Positions 16,480-25,974 of a DNA stretch of 55,982 nucleotides are shown here, in pieces; the first letter of the stretch is position 1, and every line of letters starts with the position of its first letter. Source of the stretch: Bordetella parapertussis (GTDB taxonomy: Bacteria > Pseudomonadota > Gammaproteobacteria > Burkholderiales > Burkholderiaceae_B); assembly GCA_945911685.1 (NCBI GenBank), contig CAMEAW010000007.1, positions 1 through 55,982 of the forward strand. Reading direction: 5' to 3'. Position numbers and translations under genes: made by a program. The notes under the pieces were generated by a model. The model saw only the letters and a list, made by a program, of their open reading frames with translations, did no database searches and was not told the DNA's origin.

Positions 16480-16713
16480 CCTTGGTACAAAGGACGCTCA
16501 CGTTAACAGCGTTCAATTGCCATACATCCTAAGAGCGGGGAAATAACGACAAAGTCCAAATAGGCTTGCACGAAACAGTAACGTTTTGCGCTAAATGCCA
16601 AACTGTTGATATGCCAAGCCCTTGGAAGGCACTCAACACTTGTCAAAAAAGTGTGCTGACGCATGTAAGAACCGAGCAAGCACTAGACAAGACCTCAACA
16701 ACACACCGCCCTT
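16480..16713 (-). other. Gene-free gap between cellulose operon and c-di-GMP operon
   Basis: 234 bp between the algJ-like stop and the GGDEF-EAL start. It must hold the end of the cellulose transcript and/or the promoter of the signalling operon. I see a weak CACTT/AAGTG stem around 16637-16653 with an A-run, not a convincing terminator, and no clear promoter. Confidence 0.3.
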
Positions 16714-17901
16714 CTACTGAATCGAATCTTTCGAAGCCTTTTGCTGCAAGACCCTTTCAGGAATCTCCCAGATCACGAGCTTAGGGGGCGTATTTTTAAA
16801 AGCCACACTCGATAAATAGGCGTTCATCGCACCAGAAAAATCACCGCCATTACGCGCAAGATTTGCTGCCTTGGCTTTGAGCTCTTTTTCGATGAAAGAC
16901 ACAAAGTTTGAGGTGCGTGAAAACGAGGTGCCAATCACAACAACATTAGGCAAATCAGCGTCACCAAACAAGTCATCGGCTTGCGTGCTCGCCGTTGGAA
17001 CCGACACAGAGCCAAGTTTTTCTTTGTCTGCCGCCTGCGTGTCGACCTTGAAGGTCGTCTCTTGAGCCACATCCTGCTGCGGCTGTAAGGCATCATATAA
17101 CCACTCAACGCCAGCCAGTCTGATCAAGTCACCAGGTCGGTTCATTTCAATCCGCTGATCAACTGCCAAGGCTTGCGCCGGTGTCGCGACGATCTTTAAG
17201 CGCAGTACTTGGGCGCTCACAGCCCGTGCCGCCGCCTCTGCGCCCTGCTCTGTCCAATGTGAATCAGACTTCAAGAACGCAGCAACATTTTTTTGCTTAA
17301 ACGACACGAGTGTGTCGGTCAGATCTAAGGCCTCAACGCCCGCACGATTTAGCTCGCCTATCCATTGGCTCGCACGCTGATCATAGCGACTCGGCCGATG
17401 CAACATCCCAAGCTGTGCAGCCTCAATGCGTGATTTATCTGGCACCAAAATGACCAATAATTCGATGCCTTGAGCTGCCAAGGTCTTTTGAACCTTAAGA
17501 ACGTCTGCTTTTCGCTGCGCCATATTCAATTGGGGCTGCTCGTGCACCGTGAGTTCGTCGCCAAGAAAAAGCCACCCAGGGGCGCCGCGACGGACACGCG
17601 GGCCCAAATCGCCCGCGACGACCCAACTCAGACCTCGTTCGATCAGGGCGGCATTTGCGGGCACGGGCGCGTCGGCGAGTGCTAAGGCAAAAGCTTGCGA
17701 CACATCACCTTTTAAAAAGGGTGACCAAGATAATCCATTTGGAAACAAATTTAGTTTTCCAAAACTTGTTGCATAAAGAGTCGAGAACAATCCAAACACA
17801 ATAAATAGCGCAAAGCAGACACCAGCCAAGGGGCTTGCCTTGCGATCACGCTCGGTAATGGGCTTGAGGCTGGCTTCTGGCGGAATATAGGTCTTAGTCA
17901 T
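16714..17901 (-). CDS. wssI: AlgJ/WssI-like SGNH O-acetyltransferase of the cellulose operon
   Basis: 395 residues, one N-terminal membrane anchor ('LAGVCFALFIVFGLFSTLYA') and a periplasmic SGNH/AlgJ-AlgX fold. Motifs are 'GAPGWLFLGDE', 'LVPDKSRIEA', the Asp-His pair in 'SDSHWTEQGAEAAA' and the Ser of 'VVIGTSFS'. By analogy with AlgJ and with WssI of the Pseudomonas fluorescens wss operon, it should move acetyl groups delivered by the MBOAT protein to the polymer in the periplasm. The ATG at 17901 shares a base with the MBOAT stop (TGATG), which decides the start over longer upstream frames. Last gene of the cellulose operon. Confidence 0.83.
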   Translation of the reverse strand: MTKTYIPPEASLKPITERDRKASPLAGVCFALFIVFGLFSTLYATSFGKLNLFPNGLSWSPFLKGDVSQAFALALADAPVPANAALIERGLSWVVAGDLGPRVRRGAPGWLFLGDELTVHEQPQLNMAQRKADVLKVQKTLAAQGIELLVILVPDKSRIEAAQLGMLHRPSRYDQRASQWIGELNRAGVEALDLTDTLVSFKQKNVAAFLKSDSHWTEQGAEAAARAVSAQVLRLKIVATPAQALAVDQRIEMNRPGDLIRLAGVEWLYDALQPQQDVAQETTFKVDTQAADKEKLGSVSVPTASTQADDLFGDADLPNVVVIGTSFSRTSNFVSFIEKELKAKAANLARNGGDFSGAMNAYLSSVAFKNTPPKLVIWEIPERVLQQKASKDSIQ

Positions 17902-19307
17902 CAGAATTGAAAATACAGAAAAGGGACCGCTCCGCGACTCGCGATGAGCGCGAAAGAGAAAAGAAAAGCAATAATCGGCCATACAGTTGCCACAAACAGC
18001 ACACCGGGCCCCGACTGCCGATCCGCCCAGCCTTGTAGTAATGGCACCATCACGCATGCAATCCCTAAGGCGTAAGCGAACCAGTGCGAAGGTCGCAAAA
18101 TCACTAACATCGCATCACTTAAGCCGAACCCATTTAGGCCAAACTGACCCGCATACATTTGCAGGCCGCTATCAAACGTATGTGCTCTAAAGATTGTCCA
18201 GGCTAAAAAGACAAATAACAATGTCAGCACGCGCGACACAAACGTAGGCACATGCCCGAGTTTGGCCTGATTCCAAAGTCTATCTACGCTGAGCGCCAAG
18301 CCATGCGCAATACCCCAAAGCAGAAAGTTCCAGCTATCCCCGCCATGCCAAAGTCCTGCGATCGACATCGTCAGCAAAAGGTTGACGTAGGTTCGCACCG
18401 GGCCGAGCCGATTGCCGCCCAAGGGGATATAGAGATAATCGCGAATCCAGCTAGACAGCGACAAGTGCCAGCGTCGCCAAAAATCTTGAATGCTTGTTGC
18501 AAGATAAGGGTGATTAAAGTTTTCGGGGAAACGAAAACCTAGCATCATCCCTAGTCCGATTGCCATCACACTATAGCCAGCAAAATCGAAAAATAATTGC
18601 AAACCGTAACCAATACAACCTAACCAGGCGTCCAAAAATGATGGGGTTTGCACTGCGAAAGCCACATCGACAACAGGCGCCAACGTATCGGCGATCAACA
18701 CCTTCATCGACATACCGATCATCAAGCGGCGTGCACCGAGTGAGAAATGCTGCCAGTCAAAGGGACGAGAAACCAGCTCACGTTTGACCCAGTCGTACCG
18801 AATAATCGGACCTGCTATCAAGTGAACAAACATCGATTGATAGGCGCCAAAGCTCACAAAACTTTGGTCAGCTGGCACCGTGCGGCGATATACATCGATG
18901 AGATACGAAATCGACTGTAGCGCGATGAAAGACAAACCGATCGGTAAAATCACCAATTGCCACTCGATCGACAGCGCGCTTCCCGACCCAACAATCCCAT
19001 TTAGCGTTTCGACCAGGATATTTGAATATTTAAACCAGCACAGTAGCGATAAATTTAATGCGATGAAACCAGTGAGCGTCCAACCCCGAGCCCGCTGCGT
19101 TTTGGCTGCATCAATCGACAACCCGCCGACCCAACCCATGACGGCCAGAAACATAAAAAGCACTAAAAAAATGGGGCTCCACCAACCATAAAAAACCCAG
19201 CTACAAAGCAACAGGGTGGCGTTACGACGGGTTGGCCCAACCAAGGCATACAACGCCAGAAATACCGGCAAAAAAATCGTCAAAAACTCAAGTGAAGCAA
19301 AAACCAT
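17901..19307 (-). CDS. wssH: AlgI/WssH-like MBOAT acetyl transporter/acyltransferase
   Basis: 468-residue multi-pass inner-membrane protein of the membrane-bound O-acyltransferase family. The N terminus 'FASLEFLTIFLPVFLALY', the 'LLCSWVFYGWWSP' segment, the conserved 'FWRRWHLSLSSWIRDYLYIPLGG' loop and the catalytic His in 'AGLWHGGDSWNFLLWGIAHG' are as in AlgI and DltB. It should pass acetyl groups across the membrane for cellulose O-acetylation. It follows the algF-like gene by 76 bp and is coupled to the algJ-like gene. Confidence 0.9.
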   Translation of the reverse strand: MVFASLEFLTIFLPVFLALYALVGPTRRNATLLLCSWVFYGWWSPIFLVLFMFLAVMGWVGGLSIDAAKTQRARGWTLTGFIALNLSLLCWFKYSNILVETLNGIVGSGSALSIEWQLVILPIGLSFIALQSISYLIDVYRRTVPADQSFVSFGAYQSMFVHLIAGPIIRYDWVKRELVSRPFDWQHFSLGARRLMIGMSMKVLIADTLAPVVDVAFAVQTPSFLDAWLGCIGYGLQLFFDFAGYSVMAIGLGMMLGFRFPENFNHPYLATSIQDFWRRWHLSLSSWIRDYLYIPLGGNRLGPVRTYVNLLLTMSIAGLWHGGDSWNFLLWGIAHGLALSVDRLWNQAKLGHVPTFVSRVLTLLFVFLAWTIFRAHTFDSGLQMYAGQFGLNGFGLSDAMLVILRPSHWFAYALGIACVMVPLLQGWADRQSGPGVLFVATVWPIIAFLFSFALIASRGAVPFLYFQF

Positions 19308-19389
19308 GATCGTTTAGAGTCTTGTATAAGCGTTAACGTTCGATAACATCTGTGAAGGGATTGTTGAGAGGCTCGTATATCCGTTAACG
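19308..19389 (-). repeat. Two GTATANNCGTTAACG repeats in the algF-algI gap
   Basis: Copies at 19324-19338 and 19375-19389, 51 bp apart, differ at two of 15 positions. The right copy overlaps the algF-like stop codon. GTTAAC is self-complementary. Role unknown; could be a site for processing or an internal promoter's regulator. Confidence 0.4.
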
Positions 19390-20109
19390 GGCGACTGCAT
19401 CAGAGACGATAAAAATGCGTGTTGCGCTGGATGCCGGAACAGCAAACACGCTGTAACGCTCACCCGAGATCAGCTCACCGAGTTCAATTGGCGTACCGAT
19501 CGCTTGCTCACCGCAGAGCAATTGAACAGAAATTTTGACCGAATTGATCATGCGTCTTGTCAGCGCGTTGATTCTAACTTTTTCAAATAACATGACGTCG
19601 CGGCCAACGACTTGTAAACCTGCATTGGCGCAATTTGAACTAATGTTGTAAAAGGCCAAAGATACCTTCAAGGCATTAAAATCATCAGGCTCTTCGCCAA
19701 TCGTAAGGTGCTTAAGATTCGCACCATCGCTCAAGGCAATCACGCTGACAAATTCTCCAGCCTTCACGCTTGTCGAGATGTCACTTTTGCTTTGCGCTTG
19801 CACAAATTGACCTTTGATATCGGACTTTGCACGCACTGGATAAAACACGGTAGTTGGCGTCTTGGCATCAAGCCTAACTTTGGCTTTCGATCCTGCAGCA
19901 GTCAACTCAAGCGCTGCATCGGTGCCATTGATAAAGCGCACAAAAGACGAATCGGCACTTGGGCCCGTTGGGTACAAGGGAATATCAGCCGCGCTGCTCG
20001 CAGCACTGTAGGTCGAGGCTAAGACACCCAAACTCAACCACAACGACTTTAAGAAATTTCTCATGTTGTCAGGCGTTATGGCAACACCGCGTGTTGGTGT
20101 TGCCTTCAT
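19384..20109 (-). CDS. wssG: AlgF/WssG-like polymer acetylation accessory protein
   Basis: 241 residues (226 if the internal ATG at 20064 is used). A signal peptide ('MRNFLKSLWLSLGVLAST', cleavage near 'SAASSAA') is followed by 'LYPTGPSADSSFVRFINGT', the opening typical of mature AlgF, the periplasmic adaptor of alginate O-acetylation; WssG of P. fluorescens is its cellulose counterpart. The rest is beta-rich with two Cys ('SNCANAG', 'LLCGEQ') that may form a disulfide. The ATG at 20109 overlaps the stop of the preceding gene (ATGA); neither start has a good ribosome site. It sits between the SGNH protein and the MBOAT gene, which supports the assignment. Confidence 0.72.
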   Translation of the reverse strand: MKATPTRGVAITPDNMRNFLKSLWLSLGVLASTYSAASSAADIPLYPTGPSADSSFVRFINGTDAALELTAAGSKAKVRLDAKTPTTVFYPVRAKSDIKGQFVQAQSKSDISTSVKAGEFVSVIALSDGANLKHLTIGEEPDDFNALKVSLAFYNISSNCANAGLQVVGRDVMLFEKVRINALTRRMINSVKISVQLLCGEQAIGTPIELGELISGERYSVFAVPASSATRIFIVSDAVAR

Positions 20110-20765
20110 TTGAGAGTCGTCAAATTTTTAACCATAGACGAAGCGAGCACACTTTTGACAATTTCACTGCTCCACAAGTTGTAGCCAACAACAGTAAAGT
20201 GTTGCCCATCTGAAGTGGGCCATTGCCCTTGCTTAGAAAACTTCAGGGAGTCGATGTATTCACAAGGCGCGACTGTACTGGCAAGCAAATTTGACATCTG
20301 CTGTACGCGTGCAAAGTTTTTACCGAACGGGCCGCCTTCGGTGCCCCAGGCCGGCCCGACCCACATGCATGACGCGCCCGTCTTGGCGATCTCTTTAGTC
20401 AATGCAGTGACTTGCTGCCAAATCCATACCTTTGGAAAATTTTGCTTATACCCAGCCATGGTGTCGCCCATGACGACGATCACAAGCTTAGCCTGATCGG
20501 CCGCAACGAGATCTTTAATCGGCGTGGTTTTAGCTTCTTTTCCAATAATCGTTGGCTTCGCCTGACCCACACGCTCTGCACCACACGTGGCAGGCACTGC
20601 GCGAACCCAATCGCCAGCGGGCACCCCACAAGCCGCCACTGAATGCACTTGCGCCCCCTGCTGCATGAGCCCGTCATGAAGCGAACCAATTAAATAGGTT
20701 GGCATTGAAAGATGACTATCTCCAATTACCAACACCGTTAAACCCGCCAATAATGCTGAAGCCAT
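20106..20765 (-). CDS. wssF: WssF-like SGNH-hydrolase-fold protein
   Basis: 219 residues with an N-terminal hydrophobic segment and an SGNH fold: block I 'LTVLVIGDSHLSMPTYL' (Ser nucleophile in GDSH), a central 'VIVVMGDTMAGYKQ', and block V 'SDGQHFTVVGY' with the Asp-His pair. In the P. fluorescens wss operon, WssF occupies the same place between the bcsC homologue and the AlgF homologue and is thought to take part in acetylation. It starts 20 bp after bcsC and overlaps the next gene by 4 bp. It may act on acetylated cellulose or as a carrier step; the reaction is not shown by sequence. Confidence 0.72.
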   Translation of the reverse strand: MASALLAGLTVLVIGDSHLSMPTYLIGSLHDGLMQQGAQVHSVAACGVPAGDWVRAVPATCGAERVGQAKPTIIGKEAKTTPIKDLVAADQAKLVIVVMGDTMAGYKQNFPKVWIWQQVTALTKEIAKTGASCMWVGPAWGTEGGPFGKNFARVQQMSNLLASTVAPCEYIDSLKFSKQGQWPTSDGQHFTVVGYNLWSSEIVKSVLASSMVKNLTTLK

Positions 20766-20785
20766 AAAAATACTCTAAGGTAAAG

Positions 20786-23700
20786 TTATAAACCGTAGGG
20801 TGAAACGTAAGGATTCATGGGCAAAAGTACTGGTCCTACTCTTGGATAGAAGCTAAAACGTAAATACAGACCCGTACCCCATTGCCGATAATTGTTTGAG
20901 TTATCAAACTGCAGCAGTCCCCCCAGGAATGCGTAACGATTAAGTTGATACTCACCCGCCGCAGTCAGGTTGTAAGCCACACCAGATTGACTTTGCGCCT
21001 CGTAGGTCGCCGTGCCCGTACCCCCGCCACCCGAGGCTAAAAGTCTTGCCATGGTAGCGTTGGCGGCAGCTTGCAAGTCACCATTATTTGGGAAATAATC
21101 CGACGCACTTTGCGAAAACTTTTGCGCACCTAAAGCGCCACCAATTCTGTACGAAAAATCACCCGACCGCTGTGACCAGTTAATCGGCAAGGTAAGTGAA
21201 TAGTATTGCTGAGGGCTGAAGTAACCGCCTTGTCCGTACGTGAAGTGGCTTAGGTTTTTGTCGTAAAACAAACTCGACGCATAGACACTGATCGTCAAGT
21301 TTTCATCATTCGCTTTAATAAGATTCCAGTACATCCCTAAGTTGGCATCGACACGGGTATTCGCCGCGACGTTATGACCATTGAGCGAAAACAAACCTGC
21401 TGAACCGGTCACGCCGTAGCCACCAAGATCCTTTGAAAGCTGCACGCGCCCACCGGTTGACATCACTGCGCCCCACGTCTGGCCCGTCACGCTATCTCGC
21501 GTTCCTGCAAACGACAAGACGCTATCCACCATGGGGCGACTTGAAGCGCTAATACTGTAGTACCAAGTATTCTCTTTATCTAAGGTCCCGTCGAACCTCA
21601 GGCCACCTGTTACGTTGCTGTATTGAAAACCAACCGGTGTGACTCCAATGTCAGCAACAAAGCCCGGCCTCTTGTAGCCGAGCGACCAGCCTACCCCTCG
21701 ACCCGTTTGATCGGTTGGATAACCGGTGAGCCCAGCGAGTTGATCGAGGGCGGCATTCGGGCCAGCGCCAAAGGTGCTGCGCGAATAAAAATCAGTACCG
21801 ATTGCGCCAGCATTTAAAGAAACCGAGGTTGCACTCAAACTCAATTTGCCATCCCCGACGGGCAAGCGCATTTCAACAGGTACTTCAACATCACTGAGCT
21901 TGCCGGCCCCGGATGTCCCGCTACGATTGCGCACTTGCAATCCAATCAACAACTCGGGTGCACGCTCTTGTTTAATGACATCCAATTCAGTAGCCATTGT
22001 CATCTTGGTACCGTTCATGGTGGCTGCCGCTAAAATCGGATCTGCAGTCGGCCCGCTACCTCTTTCGCTAAACGCGTTGGGTGATTGTCCGCCCTCCGCA
22101 TTGGCTCGTCTTGACAGCAAGGCGGTCGCCGCCACACGACTAGGCGATCTCGTCGAAACGTCTGAAGGGCTTGCGGGGGCAGGTAAGCCCTGCAACACTA
22201 TCGCACGCTCAAACAACTCCTCAGCCTTGGCGAGTCGACCTTGCGTGGCATACATCCGAGCGGCTGCCGCCGTGACCTCGACATCATCCGGTGCCAACTC
22301 AAGCGCTTTGGTCAACGAGGTCGCAGCAATACTATTTTCTTTAACTTGCGTAGCGATTTGTGCCATGCTCAATTGCAGCGCAACGCTATCAGGCGTTTTA
22401 GCGATTAACGCTTTGAAGACATCTAACGCCTTACCTTTTTGTCCAGCGGCTGCGTACACACGTGCCTGCGCTTCGTTGACCTGAATATCGCTCGGTCGTT
22501 GCGCTAACAGCGGCACAAGTCTTTTATTTGCCTCGGTCAGATCGCCACGCTCGCGTAACAGCTCAGCCTGACGAACTGAGTAAGTAAATAACAAGTCGTC
22601 GAAGCTACGCTTTTCGTCTCCCGATAACTGACGGGTGCTGACAGTGGTCAATATTTTGGCACACTCGGCGTCTTGGTTGGTACGCAATAACAGACCCGCA
22701 TATTGCATCTGCTGCTCAGCACTTGGTTGCTTTGAACCCGCCATGGCCTGTCGTAATAGGTCCAGACCCTTAGCTGGTTCGCCAATATCCACATAGGCTG
22801 AGGCTAAGGCTCCAGTAAACTCTGTCGTCTTAGTCAGGCTCGACTGATTACTTGTCAAGATTGCAAGAGCTTCAACCTGCCGGTCTTGCTGTGCCAAATT
22901 CGTCGCACGATTCAACTCACTGTAGGCTTGTACGCGTGTCTGTAACCCCACCATTTCAGGCGAACGCTCTTTGACGGGGATCCGCGCGAGTAAGGTCGCG
23001 GCCCCAACCCAATCACGGCGTTGTGTCGCCAACAACGCGCCAGCAAAAAGCACACTTGCGTCGGTTTGCGTACCCGCGGATAAATCATCAAATATCGCAC
23101 GCGCTTTAGCCGTTTGACCTTGTTTCAAATACAGTTGTGCCAACTCAAGTCGAATCCAAGGATTCTCTCGATCGTTTTGCATCGGCAACTCAAGCTCTGC
23201 TACCGCTTGGACAGCGTCTCCGCGAAGCAAGGCGGCGCGTGATAGACCAGTTGAGTAAGAAGCCTTCAGGCGATTCAGCTGCGCGATGCCACCAACTTGC
23301 TCAGGCGTCACACCCTTTAGCAATTTTTGCGCAGCGTCGAGCTTATTATTCAGTGCCAATACGGTAATTAGACCGCTCAGCGCAAACGCATCTTGTTTGT
23401 TCTGTGCCAAAATCCCCCGATAGGTTTTTTCAGCAACGTCGTATTCGCGGGCTTCGACTTGCAGCCCAGCTAACGCCAATTGCGCCCCGCTCTGCTTCGG
23501 ATCCAATCGAGTCGCTTGTTGATACAAGCTACGCGCGCGAGTCGTGTCACCATCGCGCTGTGCCGAGTTTGCCTGTTCAACTAAATAAAGATAGCGAACA
23601 TTACCAAGTGCCACCCCCCAACCTTGGCCACCTGGCTGCGCGACCGCACGACCGAGTAACTGTTGCGCTTCCTCAAGCTTGTTTTGTTGCAAGCGAATAA

Positions 23701-24640
23701 TGCCAATCCCGCCTAAAGCATTGGCGTCGTTCGGACTTTCTTTCAAAAATTTGGAAAATTGAGCCTCAGCAGACTCGCGGTCGCCACGTTCAAGGGCGGT
23801 AAACCCGGCAGTCAATAGTGGGTTGAGACCAGCGCCGGCTACATCATCAACAAGCTTAGCCGCAACATCGCGCATTTTTCTGATCTCAGCGTCATCGGGA
23901 TAAACCTTTAGGTACGCGTCGTACAACGGGACGTCAACTCGCCTCGGTTGCTCGAGCCATATCAGCGCCTTACGCCAAAATTCGTTGGCCTCGCTTTGCA
24001 CACTTGGTATTGCTGTCAAGCGCGCGAGTTGTTTAATTGATGTAATGCGTGTTTCGCCGTTTCGGGATAACAACTTTGCTAAACCCAAGGCAGCATAAGG
24101 ATCGTCCGGCCATTCTTTTTGAAGCCGTTCTAGGCCTCGCCTAGCGGGTTCAAAACCGTTAGTCGAATACCCTAAAAAATTGTAGTACTCGAGCGCAAGA
24201 TCGCCAACAGGCTCCTTATCTGCAAATATTTTTTTATAGAGTACGACCGCCTCATCGGGCTTGCCAGCTTCTTGTAACAATCTAGCTTCATAAAGCAATT
24301 TTTCATTTGTAGGCGACCGCAAGCTCACATCTTGCTGCAGCATTGCAAAGTAGCGCCCCGAGGTATCCGCTTGTTTAATCTTTTCGATATAACTTTTGGC
24401 CTCGTCGATTCGATTTGCGTCCAATTCAATCTTCGCTAAACCATAGAGCGCACGCGCATCAGACGGGTTAATAATCAATAGTTTCTTCCAAGCAACGGCA
24501 GCATTCTCGTCATTGCCCTTCGACTTCCAGTACAACGCTTGCTCAAGCAATACCTTTTGCGTAGCATTCTGCGCAAAACCAGCCTGAGGCCCAAAGGCAA
24601 GTACAAGACCTAAAGCTAACGTGCTGCTGCGTAAGAGCAT
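20786..24640 (-). CDS. bcsC: BcsC, cellulose export TPR/outer-membrane porin
   Basis: 1284-residue outer-membrane exporter. After a signal peptide ending near 'GPQAGFA' comes a long array of TPR repeats to about residue 860 (for example 'ALYGLAKIELDANRIDEAKS', 'ALGGIGIIRLQQNKLEEAQQ'), forming the periplasmic scaffold. A Ser/Pro-rich linker leads to a ~350-residue beta-barrel domain (BCSC_C) ending '...PYVSPYGL'. Size and order match BcsC/AcsC. The start at 24640 overlaps the end of bcsZ by 25 bp; ATG 24652 is also possible. It carries the glucan across the periplasm and outer membrane. Confidence 0.93.
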   Translation of the reverse strand: MLLRSSTLALGLVLAFGPQAGFAQNATQKVLLEQALYWKSKGNDENAAVAWKKLLIINPSDARALYGLAKIELDANRIDEAKSYIEKIKQADTSGRYFAMLQQDVSLRSPTNEKLLYEARLLQEAGKPDEAVVLYKKIFADKEPVGDLALEYYNFLGYSTNGFEPARRGLERLQKEWPDDPYAALGLAKLLSRNGETRITSIKQLARLTAIPSVQSEANEFWRKALIWLEQPRRVDVPLYDAYLKVYPDDAEIRKMRDVAAKLVDDVAGAGLNPLLTAGFTALERGDRESAEAQFSKFLKESPNDANALGGIGIIRLQQNKLEEAQQLLGRAVAQPGGQGWGVALGNVRYLYLVEQANSAQRDGDTTRARSLYQQATRLDPKQSGAQLALAGLQVEAREYDVAEKTYRGILAQNKQDAFALSGLITVLALNNKLDAAQKLLKGVTPEQVGGIAQLNRLKASYSTGLSRAALLRGDAVQAVAELELPMQNDRENPWIRLELAQLYLKQGQTAKARAIFDDLSAGTQTDASVLFAGALLATQRRDWVGAATLLARIPVKERSPEMVGLQTRVQAYSELNRATNLAQQDRQVEALAILTSNQSSLTKTTEFTGALASAYVDIGEPAKGLDLLRQAMAGSKQPSAEQQMQYAGLLLRTNQDAECAKILTTVSTRQLSGDEKRSFDDLLFTYSVRQAELLRERGDLTEANKRLVPLLAQRPSDIQVNEAQARVYAAAGQKGKALDVFKALIAKTPDSVALQLSMAQIATQVKENSIAATSLTKALELAPDDVEVTAAAARMYATQGRLAKAEELFERAIVLQGLPAPASPSDVSTRSPSRVAATALLSRRANAEGGQSPNAFSERGSGPTADPILAAATMNGTKMTMATELDVIKQERAPELLIGLQVRNRSGTSGAGKLSDVEVPVEMRLPVGDGKLSLSATSVSLNAGAIGTDFYSRSTFGAGPNAALDQLAGLTGYPTDQTGRGVGWSLGYKRPGFVADIGVTPVGFQYSNVTGGLRFDGTLDKENTWYYSISASSRPMVDSVLSFAGTRDSVTGQTWGAVMSTGGRVQLSKDLGGYGVTGSAGLFSLNGHNVAANTRVDANLGMYWNLIKANDENLTISVYASSLFYDKNLSHFTYGQGGYFSPQQYYSLTLPINWSQRSGDFSYRIGGALGAQKFSQSASDYFPNNGDLQAAANATMARLLASGGGGTGTATYEAQSQSGVAYNLTAAGEYQLNRYAFLGGLLQFDNSNNYRQWGTGLYLRFSFYPRVGPVLLPMNPYVSPYGL

Positions 24641-25974
24641 GATCGTTCCCATTGCAATTTTACTTGGCCGTTTTTCAAGAACTGATAGCGTCCCTCTGTC
24701 CACCCAATGCCAAAGAGACTCAAGGCGTAGTCGTAATAGGGCGGTCGCTCCGGATACATCATGCGATCGGTTGCGCTCGCAATTTGCATACGTCGTGCGC
24801 GTTGTTCTTGCTCTTCCAACTGTTGCGCCGCGCCTAAAGCCTTTAAATAAGGCAGCACGGCCGCAGAAAACCCAAAAGGCGCTTGCCCCGAGAACACCCC
24901 TGTCGTCACCAACACATTTTCAGGAGGCTGTCTGTTTAAGCGGATGAACGCCAACATCCCCGGGAGCGCTTTCAACACCTCGTCGGCTAAGGGATCCTCT
25001 TTGGCAGTCATACCCGCCCACAAATACACGCGGATCGCATCGTAGCTGCCGCGATCGCCTCCGAGTTCGTCGATTTTAAAATGTGCTCGCCCTTTAGGTG
25101 GAAGCACGTAACTTACCCAGTCTGCAGCAAAACCCTTTGGGCTCGTCGCTTTTAGTAGCCTAGGCGTATTGAGCGCAATTTCAGTCCAAGGGCCATTAGG
25201 GCGAAGCTCTGCTAGCCGTCGCAGCAGCGGAATCGGCAGATAGCTTGGATTCACGCGCCATCGGTCGTTGGGTTCGACAAAACTCATCCAACCGGCTGAC
25301 AACATATTGCCGAAATTTGGCAAATTAAGAATCAACTTCTTTTCAACCGTATCCAACACCTTGTTGCCTTCGGCGGTGTAGTCTGGTCGTTGCCAAAGCC
25401 TTCCCGCCTCGAGCAATAAATAGGCAATCCACGTATCAGAATCCGATGCAGAGTGCGCATCCAAGATCTTCCAACTGCCGTCTTCGGCTTGACCCCAAAG
25501 CCAGGCTGGCAAGCGCGTATCCAAATCATTTTGAAACATATTCAGTACGGTCCAACGCCAAATCTTTTCAAAATTGGCTGGGTCATTCGCAATCAGTGCA
25601 AAGAACATTGCGTACGACTGTCCCTCCGATACGCTGTCGGCCTTTGGCGGAAATGAATAAATCACCCTTCCGTCAGAGGTGACGAAGAATTTTAAAAATT
25701 CAGTCCACAGCGGCCAATCTTCAACGGGACACACCACGCGAGCCGCGGTCTCTGTCTGCAATATCTGTAACAGTACTTGCGAGCCCGCTTGCTTTTGCTG
25801 TTGCGCTGGAGCCTGCACCGTCGTAGGTGCTTGCATTTGCGGTGCAGAGACTGACGCAGGCGCCGGCACAGTCAGGGCAAACGCGGGAGTACACAGCCAC
25901 TGCAACACACTTAAACAAAGCGGCTTCCAGTGACGTACTAAACACGCGCCAGGCGCGTTAACTTTGGCGGCCAC
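24616..25974 (-). CDS. bcsZ: BcsZ, periplasmic endo-1,4-beta-glucanase (GH8)
   Basis: 452-residue glycosyl hydrolase family 8 enzyme that trims nascent cellulose. N-terminal signal segment, then a Pro/Ala/Gln-rich stretch (~35-60) not usual for the family. The catalytic domain shows 'SEGQSYAMFFAL' (general acid Glu), 'ASDSDTWIAYLLLEAGRLW' (Asp), 'NFGNMLSAGWMSF', 'PSYLPIPLLRRLAE' and 'GSYDAIRVYLWAG'. It overlaps bcsB by 17 bp and bcsC by 25 bp, consistent with coupled translation. Confidence 0.92.
   Translation of the reverse strand: MAAKVNAPGACLVRHWKPLCLSVLQWLCTPAFALTVPAPASVSAPQMQAPTTVQAPAQQQKQAGSQVLLQILQTETAARVVCPVEDWPLWTEFLKFFVTSDGRVIYSFPPKADSVSEGQSYAMFFALIANDPANFEKIWRWTVLNMFQNDLDTRLPAWLWGQAEDGSWKILDAHSASDSDTWIAYLLLEAGRLWQRPDYTAEGNKVLDTVEKKLILNLPNFGNMLSAGWMSFVEPNDRWRVNPSYLPIPLLRRLAELRPNGPWTEIALNTPRLLKATSPKGFAADWVSYVLPPKGRAHFKIDELGGDRGSYDAIRVYLWAGMTAKEDPLADEVLKALPGMLAFIRLNRQPPENVLVTTGVFSGQAPFGFSAAVLPYLKALGAAQQLEEQEQRARRMQIASATDRMMYPERPPYYDYALSLFGIGWTEGRYQFLKNGQVKLQWERSCSYAAAR

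Noticed and set aside
16630..16660. Terminator of the cellulose operon at a CACTT/AAGTG stem
   Set aside because: The stem is only five pairs with the A-run in the loop, not behind the stem.
21846..22484. A 212-codon open frame antisense to bcsC
   Set aside because: It is a shadow of the TPR region; no start signal or family match is visible.
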